Assembly (NCBI RefSeq): GCF_019097855.1
Contig: NZ_JAHRGL010000018.1
Coordinates: 1-64,000 of the forward strand
Origin: Geopseudomonas aromaticivorans
Lineage (GTDB): Bacteria > Pseudomonadota > Gammaproteobacteria > Pseudomonadales > Pseudomonadaceae
Direction of reading: 5' to 3'
DNA length: 64,000 nucleotides
Part shown: positions 56,788-64,000 of the stretch, in pieces
Layout: each line of letters begins with the position of its first letter
Position numbering within the stretch: position 1 is the stretch's first letter
Program-made: the position numbers and the translations under genes
The notes under the pieces: model-generated
Seen by the model: the letters and a program-made list of their open reading frames with translations, nothing else
Databases searched by the model: none
Told to the model about the DNA's origin: nothing

Positions 56788-56820
56788 GGGGCGTTTTTCG
56801 GCGGTTTCGGGGTGTTTTTC
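56788..56820. repeat. direct repeats between dusA and integrase
   Basis: GGGGCGTTTTTC (56788-56799) and GGGGTGTTTTTC (56809-56820) are spaced 21 bases apart, two helical turns. A related GCGTTTTGGGG precedes them. They are good candidates for integrase arm-binding sites or for promoter control of dusA. Confidence 0.45.
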
Positions 56821-56872
56821 ACAACGTACCAACCCGATTTCGCTTGTACCACCGCCAGGAGGGCGTACCGCC

Positions 56873-58027
56873 ATGGCCACGATCAGAGTGCGCCAGAAGG
56901 CCGATGGATCGGTCAGCTACACCGCGCAAATACGGATCAAGAAAAACGGCGCGCAAGTCTATCAGGAGAGCCAGACCTTCGCCCGCCGCAAGGCCGCCGA
57001 GGCCTGGGCCAAGCGACGGGAGAGCGAACTGGCCGAGCCGGGCGCCATCGAGCGCGAGTCCCGCGCCGGCGTCACCCTCCGCGAGATGGTCGAGCGCTAC
57101 CTCGACGAGCACGACAAGACCCGCCCCTTCGGCAAGACCAAGGAAGCCACCCTGCGCCGCGTTGCGGCCAGCCACCTGGGCGAGCTGAAGGATGACCAGA
57201 TCACCAGCCAGGCGCTGGTCGACTTCGTCCAGTGGCGCATGAGCGAGGAGGGCGGCGGCGCCCAGCCGCAGACCGTCGGCAACGACCTCGCGCACCTCGG
57301 CGCGGTGCTGTCCATCGCCCGCCCGGCCTGGGGCTACGAAGTGGACGCCAACGCCATGGCCTACGCGCGGCGCGTGCTCAAGCGGCTGGGCCACAAGATG
57401 CGCAGCGGCGAGCGCGACCGGCGGCCGTCGCTCGACGAGCTGCACCGGCTCATGCAGCAGTTCGTCGCCGTGCTCGCCTTCCGCCCGTCCTCGATGGCCA
57501 TGCCCAAGGTCTTCGCCTTCGCGCTGTTCTCCGCCCGCCGGCAGGACGGGATCGTCCGCATCCGCTGGGAAGACCTCGACGAAGCCCGCCAGCGCGTCAT
57601 GGTCCGCGACATGAAGAACCCCGTCGACAAGTGGGGCAACGACGTCTGGTGCCACCTGCCCGACGAGGCCATGGCCATCGTCCGCAGCATGCCCCGCACC
57701 TTCGAAGAGATCATCCCCTACACCGTGGACGCCATCCAGGGCGCCTGGTCGCGCGCCTGCGAGGCCAGCGAGATCGAGGGCCTGAACTTCCACGACCTGC
57801 GCCACGAAGGCGTCAGCCGGCTGTTCGAGATGGGCTGGGACATTCCCAAGGTGGCCAGCGTGTCCGGCCACCGGAACTGGAACGCGATGCGCCGCTACAC
57901 GCACCTGCACGGGCACGGCGACAAGTACGCCGGCTGGGAATGGCTACCGAAGGTCCTGGCCATGCCAGTGACCTACGGCGCCTGGGTGGGGAGAAAGAAG
58001 CGGCTGCTAGGCGCGCCGGCGGTTTAA
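56873..58027 (+). CDS. tyrosine integrase of a dusA-integrated element
   Basis: The 384-residue protein is preceded by AGGAGG. The start is MATIRVRQKADGSVSY, an arm-binding domain. The core-binding domain is at about residues 65-160. Catalytic residues are Arg in ARRQDGIVRIRWEDL, HDLRHEGVSRLFEMGW, SGHRNWNAMRRYTHL with the Tyr. Integrases of this group insert in the 5' end of dusA. It is divergent from dusA and, unlike the downstream phage genes, intact. Confidence 0.92.
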   Translation: MATIRVRQKADGSVSYTAQIRIKKNGAQVYQESQTFARRKAAEAWAKRRESELAEPGAIERESRAGVTLREMVERYLDEHDKTRPFGKTKEATLRRVAASHLGELKDDQITSQALVDFVQWRMSEEGGGAQPQTVGNDLAHLGAVLSIARPAWGYEVDANAMAYARRVLKRLGHKMRSGERDRRPSLDELHRLMQQFVAVLAFRPSSMAMPKVFAFALFSARRQDGIVRIRWEDLDEARQRVMVRDMKNPVDKWGNDVWCHLPDEAMAIVRSMPRTFEEIIPYTVDAIQGAWSRACEASEIEGLNFHDLRHEGVSRLFEMGWDIPKVASVSGHRNWNAMRRYTHLHGHGDKYAGWEWLPKVLAMPVTYGAWVGRKKRLLGAPAV

Positions 58028-58361
58028 CTGCTCGCACTCCTTCACGGCCGCGGCCCGCTGCGCGTCGATGTAGTTCGCCAGATCGTCGATATGCACGCCC
58101 CGCGGCGCCTTGTTGCTCGGCTCGATGCGCGTGATCGGCAACCTGATCTTGCCCTCCAGCACCTTGCGCTCGAGCATCGCCGGCCTTCCGGGTGGCCAGC
58201 AGGCCGCTCCAGGTGGCGGCCGCCAGCTCCAGCTCACGGGCGCAGCGGTGCAGCAGCGGGGCGTGGAGGTCGTTCAGCACCTGCGCGTCGGCCAGCTTCA
58301 GCGACTGCATCTCGTAGGCCTCGCGGGCGTTTTGAAGCTCGCGGGCGTGGCGGTCCTTCAT
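58007..58361 (-). pseudogene. frameshifted phage protein, coiled-coil
   Basis: The first frame gives MKDRHARELQNAREAYEMQS and later ELELAAATWSGLLATRK. After a +1 shift near 58180 the second frame continues MLERKVLEGKIRLPITRIEPSN to the stop, 21 bases inside the end of the integrase gene. The two halves together look like one coiled-coil protein. Function unknown. Its ATG overlaps the preceding stop by ATGA. Confidence 0.6.
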
Positions 58362-58564
58362 CTGGCGCAGCTGCTGCGGGCGGCCGATTCGTTCAGCTCG
58401 TCCTCGTACTTCTCTTCGGCGGCATCGAAGCCGGTGCGATAGCCGTGGGCGTTGCCGCGCTGCCAGCCGGTGTTGCGGCCTGCCCAGTACGGGAGGCCCA
58501 TCGCGGCGAGCTGGCAGAAGGTGAGGGCGATCAGAATGGCGATTTGCTCGGTGGTCAGATCCAT
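58358..58564 (-). CDS. small phage-type membrane protein
   Basis: The 68-residue protein has an N-terminal hydrophobic segment (about residues 8-30, IAILIALTFCQLAAMGLPYW) and a charged tail rich in Glu (GFDAAEEKYEDELNES). The topology and neighbouring lysis genes would suit a holin or accessory lysis protein, but a different function is possible. It is coupled (ATGA) with the broken gene at 58007-58361. Confidence 0.5.
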   Translation of the reverse strand: MDLTTEQIAILIALTFCQLAAMGLPYWAGRNTGWQRGNAHGYRTGFDAAEEKYEDELNESAARSSCAR

Positions 58565-58585
58565 GCTTGCTGTGCTCCTTATCGA

Positions 58586-59080
58586 GCCCAGGTCGGCCAC
58601 GAGTCCGGCCACCTGCGCCGGCTGGCCGAGAACCTCAACCACAGCGCCGAGGGGCTGACCAACACCCGGCCGAGCCGCTTCCGTGGTCACGGCGGTCGCC
58701 CCAACGAGCTGGCCGGGCGCATCGCCCGGCGTCCGCGTGACATCGCCAACGTGGTCTACGCGGATCGGATGGGCAACGGCCCTACAGCCAGCGACGACGG
58801 TTGGCTGTACCGCGGGCGCGGGCTGATCCAGCTCACCGGGCGCGACAACTATCGCGACTGCGCAAAAGGCATCGGCCAGCCGCTCGAGGACTGCCCCGAC
58901 ATGTTGGCGATCCCCGAGTGGACGACCCTGTCCGCCGCCTTGTACTGGTCGCGGCACGAACTCAACGAGCTGGCCGATGCCGGTCGTTTCGAGGCGATCA
59001 CCCGAAAGGTCAACGGAGGAACCCACGGCCAGGCCGAGCGCCTCGCGCTGTGGAAGGCCGGGCGCGAGGTGCTGGCATGA
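58586..59080 (+). pseudogene. GH19-type endolysin, N-terminally truncated
   Basis: The readable part begins at AQVGHESGHLRRLAENLNH, which in intact Pseudomonas phage endolysins lies some 40 residues inside the protein. The catalytic Glu is in QVGHESG, followed by DGWLYRGRGLIQLTGRDNY and the end GGTHGQAERLALWKAGREVL. No start codon or N-terminus fits upstream, where unrelated sequence begins at about 58585. It would have cut peptidoglycan during phage lysis. Confidence 0.75.
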
Positions 59081-59570
59081 GCATCGCCACCCTGCGCCCC
59101 ATCCTGCTCTGTTGATCGGCATTTGCATCGGCTGGGTGATCAACGGCTGGAGGATGGGCGTCGAGCTGTCCGATCTGCGCGCCGACCACGCCCAGCAGCT
59201 CGAGCGCATCGCTGCGGCGCAGGCTGCCGCCATCGGCGAGCAGCAGCAGATCCGCGATCGGCTCATGCAGCAGCTGGCCGCCATCGACCAACAACGCTAC
59301 CAGGAGCTGACCCATGCCCAAGAAAATGCCGACCGCCTTGCTGCTGATCTCGCTGCTGCTCGCCAGCGGCTGCGGGTCCGTATCGACCCGGCCAGTTGCA
59401 GTGGAATGCCCGACACCACCGGCGCCGCCGGCCTGGACGATGGAGCCGGAGCCCAAGCAGACCTACACCCAGCAGTTGCAGCAGGTGTTGTCCGAGTGAC
59501 GGGCAGGGCGGATCAGTGCCGGGCGCGGCTCACGGCGCTGCAGGAGTGGGCTCGCGCTGTCAGTCGCTAG
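59077..59570 (+). pseudogene. Rz i-spanin, frameshifted near the start
   Basis: The gene starts (MSIATLRPILLC) with an ATGA overlap with the endolysin, then hits TGA at 59113. The body continues in another frame: LLIGICIGWVINGWRMG (membrane anchor), a long coiled-coil DHAQQLERIAAAQAAAIGEQQQ, and a periplasmic end CRARLTALQEWARAV. A one- or two-base change near 59110 breaks it. It would span the periplasm during lysis together with Rz1. Confidence 0.7.
59314..59499 (+). CDS. Rz1 o-spanin lipoprotein, nested inside Rz
   Basis: The 61-residue protein is read in a different frame wholly within Rz. It has a lipoprotein signal (MPKKMPTALLLISLLLASGC, Cys about residue 20) and a proline-rich mature part (CPTPPAPPAWTMEPEP), as usual for Rz1. 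It would form the outer-membrane half of the spanin pair. Its frame is intact even though Rz is broken. Confidence 0.8.
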   Translation: MPKKMPTALLLISLLLASGCGSVSTRPVAVECPTPPAPPAWTMEPEPKQTYTQQLQQVLSE

Positions 59571-59781
59571 AAACTTTCAGTTTGGTCCAGCCGCGAGAGC
59601 TGAGGAATCGGCCGCTATTACCGAACAGGGCGAAGCGCGTCGCGCGCCATGCCGCCTTGATCATGCTGCAGTCCATACTGTGGATCTTGCGGTACGCCCA
59701 CTTCCAGCGCTTGAGCAGTGAGGGCGACTGTTGGCTTGAGGATGAGTGGGTCTCGGTTTGCGAAGTCTTGGCGCTTTGCAT
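59560..59781 (-). CDS. small protein of unknown function
   Basis: I choose the start MQSAKTSQTETHSSSS, six bases after AGGGA; a start 11 codons earlier is possible. The 73-residue product is Ser-rich at the start and basic afterwards (LLKRWKWAYRKIHSMDCSM). The DNA is clearly more AT-rich than its surroundings, suggesting separate origin. It runs opposite to the lysis genes and its end overlaps the Rz stop. No family is recognised. Confidence 0.4.
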   Translation of the reverse strand: MQSAKTSQTETHSSSSQQSPSLLKRWKWAYRKIHSMDCSMIKAAWRATRFALFGNSGRFLSSRGWTKLKVSSD

Positions 59782-59950
59782 ATTGGTCCCTGAAATTCCA
59801 TATATGGGATGCACGAAGTGTGATGAGGATTCGTCCTTGCGAGATAACTATGTCACATTTTGTGTCTTGCATGAAAGTGATCTGACATTGACGCGCTCAT
59901 GCCGGTTTTCTGCTCTTGGGGCCCCCAGTGCTGTGGGAGCGTCTGACGTT

Positions 59951-60649
59951 TTATGGCGAGCCATGGTCAGGAGAAATGAGCCTTACCCCCTCGCTCCGCA
60001 CGTTCCCCATCTCCCGCCCCACCGCATACCACTCGAACGCCCCCTCCGGCAGCCCGAGATGCAGGATCTCCTCAGCCTCCGGCGGCGATACCGCCGGATC
60101 CAGCCACAGCCGCGCCTCGTCCGGCCCCAGCACCAGCGGCCGCCGGTCGTGAATCTCCGCCATCCCGCTCACGCTCGCCATCGTGATCGTCGCGAAGCCA
60201 TCCCCCTCCTGAACCTCCCGGTCATGCCGAGGCAGGTGGCCGACGGCTGGGAAGAACAGCGGCCCGCCGCCGCGCAAGCGGAAGTAGTAGGGCTGCTTGT
60301 GCTTCGGGCTGGCCGGGTCCGGCTTCCACTCGTACCAGCCATCCGCCGGCACCAGCGCCCGGCCTCCCTTCCAAGCCTCCCGCCAGAAAGATCCCGTCGC
60401 CACCTTCTCGACCCGGGCGTTGATCGCCGGCGGGCGAGGGCCGGTCGCCCAGGGCGGCGCATAGCCCCACGGCACCGGCTCCAGTCGCAGCCCTTCCTCT
60501 TCCTGATGCATCAGCAGCACCCGCGTGCGCGGCGCCACGTTGTAGCGGCCGACCGGCTCCGGGTTAAAGCCGCCAACCACTGGCAGCTCGATCTGCAGCG
60601 CCTCCAGATACTCGACTGCAGTCAGGGACTGCACGAATCGCCCGCACAT
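59951..60649 (-). CDS. SRAP-family (YedK/HMCES-type) DNA-crosslink protein
   Basis: The start is ATG giving MCGRFVQSLTAVEYLE; after removal of Met, Cys2 is the reactive residue. The 232-residue protein includes RYNVAPRTRVLLMHQ, WGYAPPWA, NARVEKVATGSFWREAW and the family HDRRP motif (AEIHDRRPLVL). Such proteins trap abasic sites in single-stranded DNA by a covalent link. It is often present in prophages. Here it sits alone between the small minus-strand gene and a toxin-antitoxin module. Confidence 0.92.
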   Translation of the reverse strand: MCGRFVQSLTAVEYLEALQIELPVVGGFNPEPVGRYNVAPRTRVLLMHQEEEGLRLEPVPWGYAPPWATGPRPPAINARVEKVATGSFWREAWKGGRALVPADGWYEWKPDPASPKHKQPYYFRLRGGGPLFFPAVGHLPRHDREVQEGDGFATITMASVSGMAEIHDRRPLVLGPDEARLWLDPAVSPPEAEEILHLGLPEGAFEWYAVGREMGNVRSEGVRLISPDHGSP

Positions 60650-60782
60650 GGCTATCTCCATCTGCTCGCCTGCACCCAGACTAGACCCGGCAGACAAGCC
60701 AGTGATGTACCGTTGGGCAGCCCTCTTGGCAGGCACCCTGGCGATGCGTATGGCAGGTGGATTGGGACGTGCGGCGCTTGCT

Positions 60783-60805
60783 GGATATACGGCAGCGCCG
60801 TATCC
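60783..60805. promoter_or_regulatory. palindromic operator in front of toxin-antitoxin module 1
   Basis: The arms GGATATACGGC and GCCGTATCC (one bulged base) are centred at about 60794, eight bases ahead of the toxin start. It is a likely autoregulation site. Confidence 0.55.
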
Positions 60806-60812
60806 TTGCACC

Positions 60813-61127
60813 ATGTACACCGTCATCGAAACCGAAATCTTCAAGCGTTACGCCGAGTCGATCTGGGAAGACGGTGAGCGAGAGGCCTTCATCGTCTGGC
60901 TGGCTGCCAACCCGCTGGCCGGCGATGTGATCCCCGGCAGCGGCGGCCTGCGCAAGGTGCGTTGGTCCCGCTCCGGCATGGGCAAGCGCGGCGGCACCCG
61001 CGTCATCTACTACAACACCCTTCCGGAAGGGCATATCTGGTTGCTCATCGCCTACACCAAGGCCAAGTTCGACAACCTGCCCACCGCCTTCCTGAAGCAA
61101 CTGAAAGAGGCCATCAGCGATGGATAA
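60813..61127 (+). CDS. RelE/HigB-type toxin (module 1)
   Basis: The 104-residue protein has the RelE/YgjM fold: MYTVIETEIFKRYAES, then LRKVRWSRSGMGKRGGTRVIYYN near residue 45-68, and a helical end (FDNLPTAFLKQLKEAI). In relatives it cleaves mRNA on the ribosome. The stop overlaps the antitoxin gene by eight bases. Toxin-first order is typical of HigBA-like pairs. Confidence 0.88.
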   Translation: MYTVIETEIFKRYAESIWEDGEREAFIVWLAANPLAGDVIPGSGGLRKVRWSRSGMGKRGGTRVIYYNTLPEGHIWLLIAYTKAKFDNLPTAFLKQLKEAISDG

Positions 61128-61401
61128 AGAACTCGAGCAATTCCAGGCCGACCTGCTCCAGTCCGTCTGCCAGATGAAAGCCGGCAAGGCCGCGCGCACT
61201 ACCGAGGTCAAGCTCACCCCGGCTGCCGAAGCGCGCGCCAAAGTCGGCCTGTCGCAGAACGCCTTCGCCGATCTGCTCGGCGTCAGCCTGCGCACCGTGC
61301 AGGACTGGGAGCAGGGCCGCCGGCAACCCACTGGCGCCGCGCAGACCCTCCTGCGCGTAGCCGCCCAGCACCCCGAGGCGCTGCGCGACATTCACGCCTG
61401 A
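61120..61401 (+). CDS. HTH antitoxin (module 1)
   Basis: The 93-residue protein has an N-terminal toxin-binding part and a Cro/CI helix-turn-helix (LSQNAFADLLGVSLRTVQDWEQGRRQP, about residues 44-70). It resembles HigA/NadS-family antitoxins and should bind the operator at 60783-60805. It is translationally coupled with the toxin. An intrinsic terminator follows. Confidence 0.88.
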   Translation: MDKELEQFQADLLQSVCQMKAGKAARTTEVKLTPAAEARAKVGLSQNAFADLLGVSLRTVQDWEQGRRQPTGAAQTLLRVAAQHPEALRDIHA

Positions 61402-61410
61402 CCCCAAACC

Positions 61411-61446
61411 AAAGCGCCCCCGCCAACCCGGCAGGGGCGCTTTTTT
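61411..61446 (+). terminator. terminator after toxin-antitoxin module 1
   Basis: The stem AAAGCGCCCC...GGGGCGCTTT (61411-61420, 61434-61443) is followed by TTT. Confidence 0.9.
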
Positions 61447-61458
61447 CACGCTCGCACC

Positions 61459-61893
61459 TCAGCCCCGCCCCGGCCTCTTCGCCCCCTCAAACCGCTCGAT
61501 CCGGCGGTGGTCGTGGTCGAAATGGTCCACCATCTGCCGGGCGTGGCCGGCCATGAAGCGCATGGTCATGTCCAGGCGCTTGGCCAGCGAGCGCAGGGGA
61601 CGCAGCTCGTACAGCGGGCCGTCCACCCGGTAGCCGTCCCCGGTGAGCTGCTTCAGCAGCGCCTCGGTGGGCGAGTACTCGCTCATCAGCACGTCGCCCG
61701 TGGTCACCGTCAGCTCGGCGCTGTTCGGGTTGTCGTGGCGGAACTGGTGCGGGTTGCGCGCCTTCCAGTCCTCGATCGGGAAGTCGATCGCCAGCCGGCC
61801 GAGCACCTTCGGCGCCTCCGGTTCCAGCAGCTCGCCCTCCAGCACGATGCGCGCCACCAGGCTCACCGCCTCGGTGAACTGCTCCGGGGCGAT
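61459..61893 (-). pseudogene. gene truncated at its 5' end, unknown family
   Basis: The open part begins in-frame at about IAPEQFTEAVSLVARIVLEGE, without a good start codon; a GTG inside gives 135 residues. The protein-like frame continues upstream only to a stop at 61894-61896, where a hydrolase fragment starts. This suggests loss of the N-terminus by rearrangement. The rest (LRSLAKRLDMTMRFMAGHARQMVDHFDHDHRR) is helical and of no family I recognise. Confidence 0.55.
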
Positions 61894-61900
61894 TCACCTC

Positions 61901-62074
61901 TTCCTCCCCGGCGCCTCCGACAACACCGAGTTCTGGCGCCCGGCCGCCGAGCGCCTTGCCCACCCGGCGCAGCAGGTGCATATCGGCTGGCCCGGCTTCG
62001 GCAGCACGCCTCCCGACCCGAACGTGACCGGCATGGTCGATCTGGTGGCCCGCGTGCTGCCGGAGATAGACTAG
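61901..62074 (+). pseudogene. partial duplicate of the alpha/beta-hydrolase gene
   Basis: This segment is nearly identical to 62911-63084 (for example LFLPGAS-NTEFWRPAAERLAHP and VGSTPPDP-type GFGST), 1010 bases away, and then ends at TAG. It keeps the first third of the enzyme and has no Ser, Asp or His catalytic residues, so it is nonfunctional. Confidence 0.8.
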
Positions 62075-62128
62075 GCCACCGCACGGGCGGCCCCGCCCTT
62101 CAAGCGTCATGTATCTATGGAGAGATTC

Positions 62129-62367
62129 ATGCCTTTTTCACCGGAAGAACGTAAGGCCCTGCTGGGCGTAAAGGGCGTCGGCCCCACGGTAGTGGCCCGC
62201 CTTGAGCAGATGGGTTTGAGTCGCTTGACCAGTTGACCGAGGCGAATGCGCTGGACATCGTTTCCCAGGCCTCGGCTATCGTCGGCTCCACCTGCTGGAA
62301 GAACAGCCCACAAGCGCGTGCGGCCATTCAGGCCGCAATTGAATTGGCGCAGTCGCGCCATGACTGA
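62129..62367 (+). pseudogene. helix-hairpin-helix protein with a one-base frameshift
   Basis: The first frame reads MPFSPEERKALLGVKGVGPTVVARLEQMG, then stops after 35 codons. Adding one T in the TTT run at 62215-62217 restores ESLDQLTEANALDIVSQASAIVGS to a natural stop at 62365-62367. The ancestral product is a small HhH protein of about 79 residues. The broken form may be recent or a sequencing error. Confidence 0.7.
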
Positions 62368-62439
62368 CTATTTCTTCGGCCAGGCCGCCCCGGTGCCACG
62401 CAGCTTGCGCTCTGCTGAATTTGCCCGTCAGGCCGCATT

Positions 62440-62817
62440 ATGAAGCGCGCGCTCATACTGCTTGAGTTCGTATGCCTTTTCGGCTCGGCCATTGCGGTCT
62501 TGTGCTTCGGGACTCTCTTTGTGGGAGTAATGCTGCTGGCCGATGGCAGCGAGAACGGAAGCGAATGGTTGGTGGGAGCGGTTGTCGTTGTGTGTGGCAG
62601 CTGGGGTGTGGTCTCGGTGGTAAACCTTGTTTTCCACCTGATCGCAGATCGGCACTGGCCGGGAAAGCCCGTTCAACTGCTCGGGCTTTGGCTGGGGGGG
62701 GCCTGCTGCGTCGGTGTACTCATGGTCCAGGCCAGTCCTTTAGGCCTCGTATTCGTCGCCCCGATCGCAGCGACGATCCATTTCGTTGTTCTGGCAAGGC
62801 GCCGAGCAGCTTCCTGA
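62440..62817 (+). CDS. four-helix membrane protein of unknown function
   Basis: The 125-residue protein has hydrophobic helices at about residues 5-35, 43-67, 78-97 and 98-118 and few charges. I recognise no family. Its ATG overlaps the stop of a tiny 27-codon frame (62360-62443), which may be a vestige of the neighbour. It lies between the broken HhH gene and the hydrolase. Confidence 0.55.
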   Translation: MKRALILLEFVCLFGSAIAVLCFGTLFVGVMLLADGSENGSEWLVGAVVVVCGSWGVVSVVNLVFHLIADRHWPGKPVQLLGLWLGGACCVGVLMVQASPLGLVFVAPIAATIHFVVLARRRAAS

Positions 62818-62883
62818 CGCTTCAGCGAGTAGGGCAGGATACTCGCAGCGTATCCGCCATCCAGCATCCTCAAGGATTGAGCC

Positions 62884-63498
62884 GTGATCCCATCCCCCAG
62901 CAAGCTCCTGTTCCTCCCCGGCGCCTCCGGCAACACCGAGTTCTGGCGCCCGGCCGCCGAGCGCCTCGCCCATCCGGCGCAGCAGGTCCATATCGGCTGG
63001 CCCGGATTCGGCAGCACGCTGCCTGACCCGAGCGTGACCGGCATGGCCGATCTAGTGGCCCGCGTGCTGCCGGAGATCGACCAGCCTACCGCGCTGGTGG
63101 CGCAGTCCATGGGCGGCATCGTCGCGGTGTGCGCGGCGCTGGAACGGCCCGAGCAGGTCACCCATCTGGTACTGACCGTCACCTCGGGCGGGGTGGACAT
63201 GTCCGCCCTGGGCGCGCAGGACTGGCGCCCGGACTTCGCCGCCGCCAACCCGAACCTGCCGCGCTGGTTCCTCGACGACCGCACCGATCTCACCGTCCGG
63301 CTGGCCGAGCTGCACATGCCCGTGCTGCTGCTCTGGGGCGACGCCGACCCGATCAGCCCCGTCCGCGTCGGCCAGCGCCTCGCCGAACTCCTGCCCCGCG
63401 CCGAGCTGCACGTCTTCCCCTACGCCGGCCACGACCTGGGCTTTACCCATGCGGTGGAGGTGGCGGGGTTGATCGACAGGCATCTGGCGAGGGGCTGA
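62884..63498 (+). CDS. alpha/beta hydrolase
   Basis: The 204-residue protein is read from a GTG. It carries the nucleophile elbow QSMGGIVA near residue 74 (Ser), Asp in LWGDADPIS near 155 and His in YAGHDLGF near 181, so the triad is complete. The oxyanion region is LFLPGASGNTEFW near residue 9. The substrate is unknown. A partial copy of its first third lies at 61901-62074. Confidence 0.85.
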   Translation: MIPSPSKLLFLPGASGNTEFWRPAAERLAHPAQQVHIGWPGFGSTLPDPSVTGMADLVARVLPEIDQPTALVAQSMGGIVAVCAALERPEQVTHLVLTVTSGGVDMSALGAQDWRPDFAAANPNLPRWFLDDRTDLTVRLAELHMPVLLLWGDADPISPVRVGQRLAELLPRAELHVFPYAGHDLGFTHAVEVAGLIDRHLARG

Positions 63499-63550
63499 CC
63501 GGCATGATCGGTCTGGCGAATGCCATTCGGCTGGCTAACATTGCTCGTTA

Positions 63551-63567
63551 GTAACGCATGGCGTTAC
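63551..63567. promoter_or_regulatory. palindromic operator in front of toxin-antitoxin module 2
   Basis: GTAACGC-ATG-GCGTTAC is a perfect palindrome ending 10 bases before the toxin start. It is a probable HigA-binding autoregulatory site. Confidence 0.7.
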
Positions 63568-63577
63568 CATGCCTGCC

Positions 63578-63859
63578 ATGGCGATCAATTCATTCAAGTG
63601 CCGCGATACCGAAAGCCTGTTCGGCGGTGATTGCGTGCGGCGTTTCGTGAACATCGAGGCCGTCGCCATGCGCAAGCTGGCGATGCTGAACCGTGCCGGG
63701 CGCCTGGACGATCTGCGAGTGCCGCCCGGCAACCGGCTGGAGGCGCTCAAGGGCGACCGGCTTGGGCAGTACAGCATCCGCATCAACGACCAGTGGCGAG
63801 TGTGCTTTCGCTGGTCGGATGCCGGCGCGGACGATGTTGAAATCGTGGACTACCACTGA
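63578..63859 (+). CDS. higB: HigB-type toxin (module 2)
   Basis: I choose [15 protein letters not shown] as start; an ATG three codons upstream is also open. The 93-residue protein has the plasmid-maintenance killer fold: [49 protein letters not shown] and the end DVEIVDYH. It is an mRNA-cleaving RelE-like toxin. The antitoxin starts 10 bases after its stop. Confidence 0.93.
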   Translation: MAINSFKCRDTESLFGGDCVRRFVNIEAVAMRKLAMLNRAGRLDDLRVPPGNRLEALKGDRLGQYSIRINDQWRVCFRWSDAGADDVEIVDYH

Positions 63860-63869
63860 GGAGGTGAGC

Positions 63870-64000
63870 ATGCGCGAAGTAGCCTACCCACATCCGGGCG
63901 AGATTTTGCTCGAGGAGTTCCTCAAGCCGATGGGGATCACCCAGTACCGGCTGGCCAAGGAGATCGGCGTGCCGCAGCGGCGTATTGGCGAGATCGTGGC
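63870..64000 (+). CDS. higA: HigA-type antitoxin, cut by the window end
   Basis: The start follows GAGGAGGTGAGC. The visible 43 residues ([22 protein letters not shown], then [21 protein letters not shown]) form the start of a HigA/VapI helix-turn-helix protein. The rest lies outside the window. It neutralises the toxin encoded just upstream. Confidence 0.93.
   Translation, partial: MREVAYPHPGEILLEEFLKPMGITQYRLAKEIGVPQRRIGEIV

Noticed and set aside
59618-59872. 84-codon minus-strand frame overlapping the Ser-rich small gene
   Set aside because: It lacks a ribosome site. The alternative frame starting at 59781 has AGGGA at good spacing.

Overview
The window is a high-GC Pseudomonas chromosome. 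Long runs of genes match Pseudomonas gene families and gene order (nasT-nasS and acnB; lpxH-ppiB-glnS-cysS; deaD; htpX-alaA-msrB; mlaA-rssB-rssC-tal). The integron recombination sites at the left end resemble those of the P. stutzeri/P. alcaligenes/P. mendocina group. The species cannot be fixed from the sequence alone.

Three accessory blocks interrupt ordinary housekeeping DNA. (1) 1-3.8 kb is a gene-cassette array: small, relatively AT-rich unknown genes, all on the minus strand, separated by seven attC-like sites. No integrase gene is present beside it. A strong palindrome lies between the array and nasT. (2) 25.57-33.88 kb is an 8.3-kb integrative element in the transcription terminator of efp. 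It is bounded by a 29-bp direct repeat and carries a P4-type integrase, an AlpA-like regulator, a CHC2/RecA-type primase-helicase, a run of tightly coupled unknown genes, and a nonet of triplicated heptamer repeats that looks like an origin or operator. It has no capsid or conjugation genes, so a phage-satellite-like element is the best reading. (3) From 56.7 kb to the window end is an element inserted at the 5' end of dusA, a known integration hotspot. It has an intact tyrosine integrase followed by eroded prophage lysis genes (truncated GH19 endolysin, frameshifted Rz, nested Rz1), an SRAP gene, two toxin-antitoxin modules, and a partial gene duplication. Its right end lies outside the window.

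Core layout: nasT/nasS (nitrate sensing), xdhABC (purine catabolism), an RNA methyltransferase, an MHS-family transporter, acnB (TCA cycle), a DUF1289 protein, a universal stress protein, miaE, lpxH, ppiB, glnS, cysS, a small helical protein, a cold-shock protein, tRNA-Ser, earP and efp (the rhamnosyltransferase and its target). After the efp island come a LysR regulator, a TSUP permease, class II DAHP synthase, a spermidine-synthase-like methyltransferase, deaD, a DOPA-dioxygenase-like gene, tpm, a DUF2959 lipoprotein, htpX, alaA, msrB, a DUF815 ATPase, a glutathione S-transferase, one tRNA-Glu and three tRNA-Gly, a YadGH-type ABC exporter, queF, a DUF4404 protein, mlaA, rssB-rssC, tal and dusA.

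The most interesting parts are the integrase-less cassette array, the efp-terminator element with its ordered heptamer array and coupled unknown genes, and a nested inverted-repeat structure in front of acnB.
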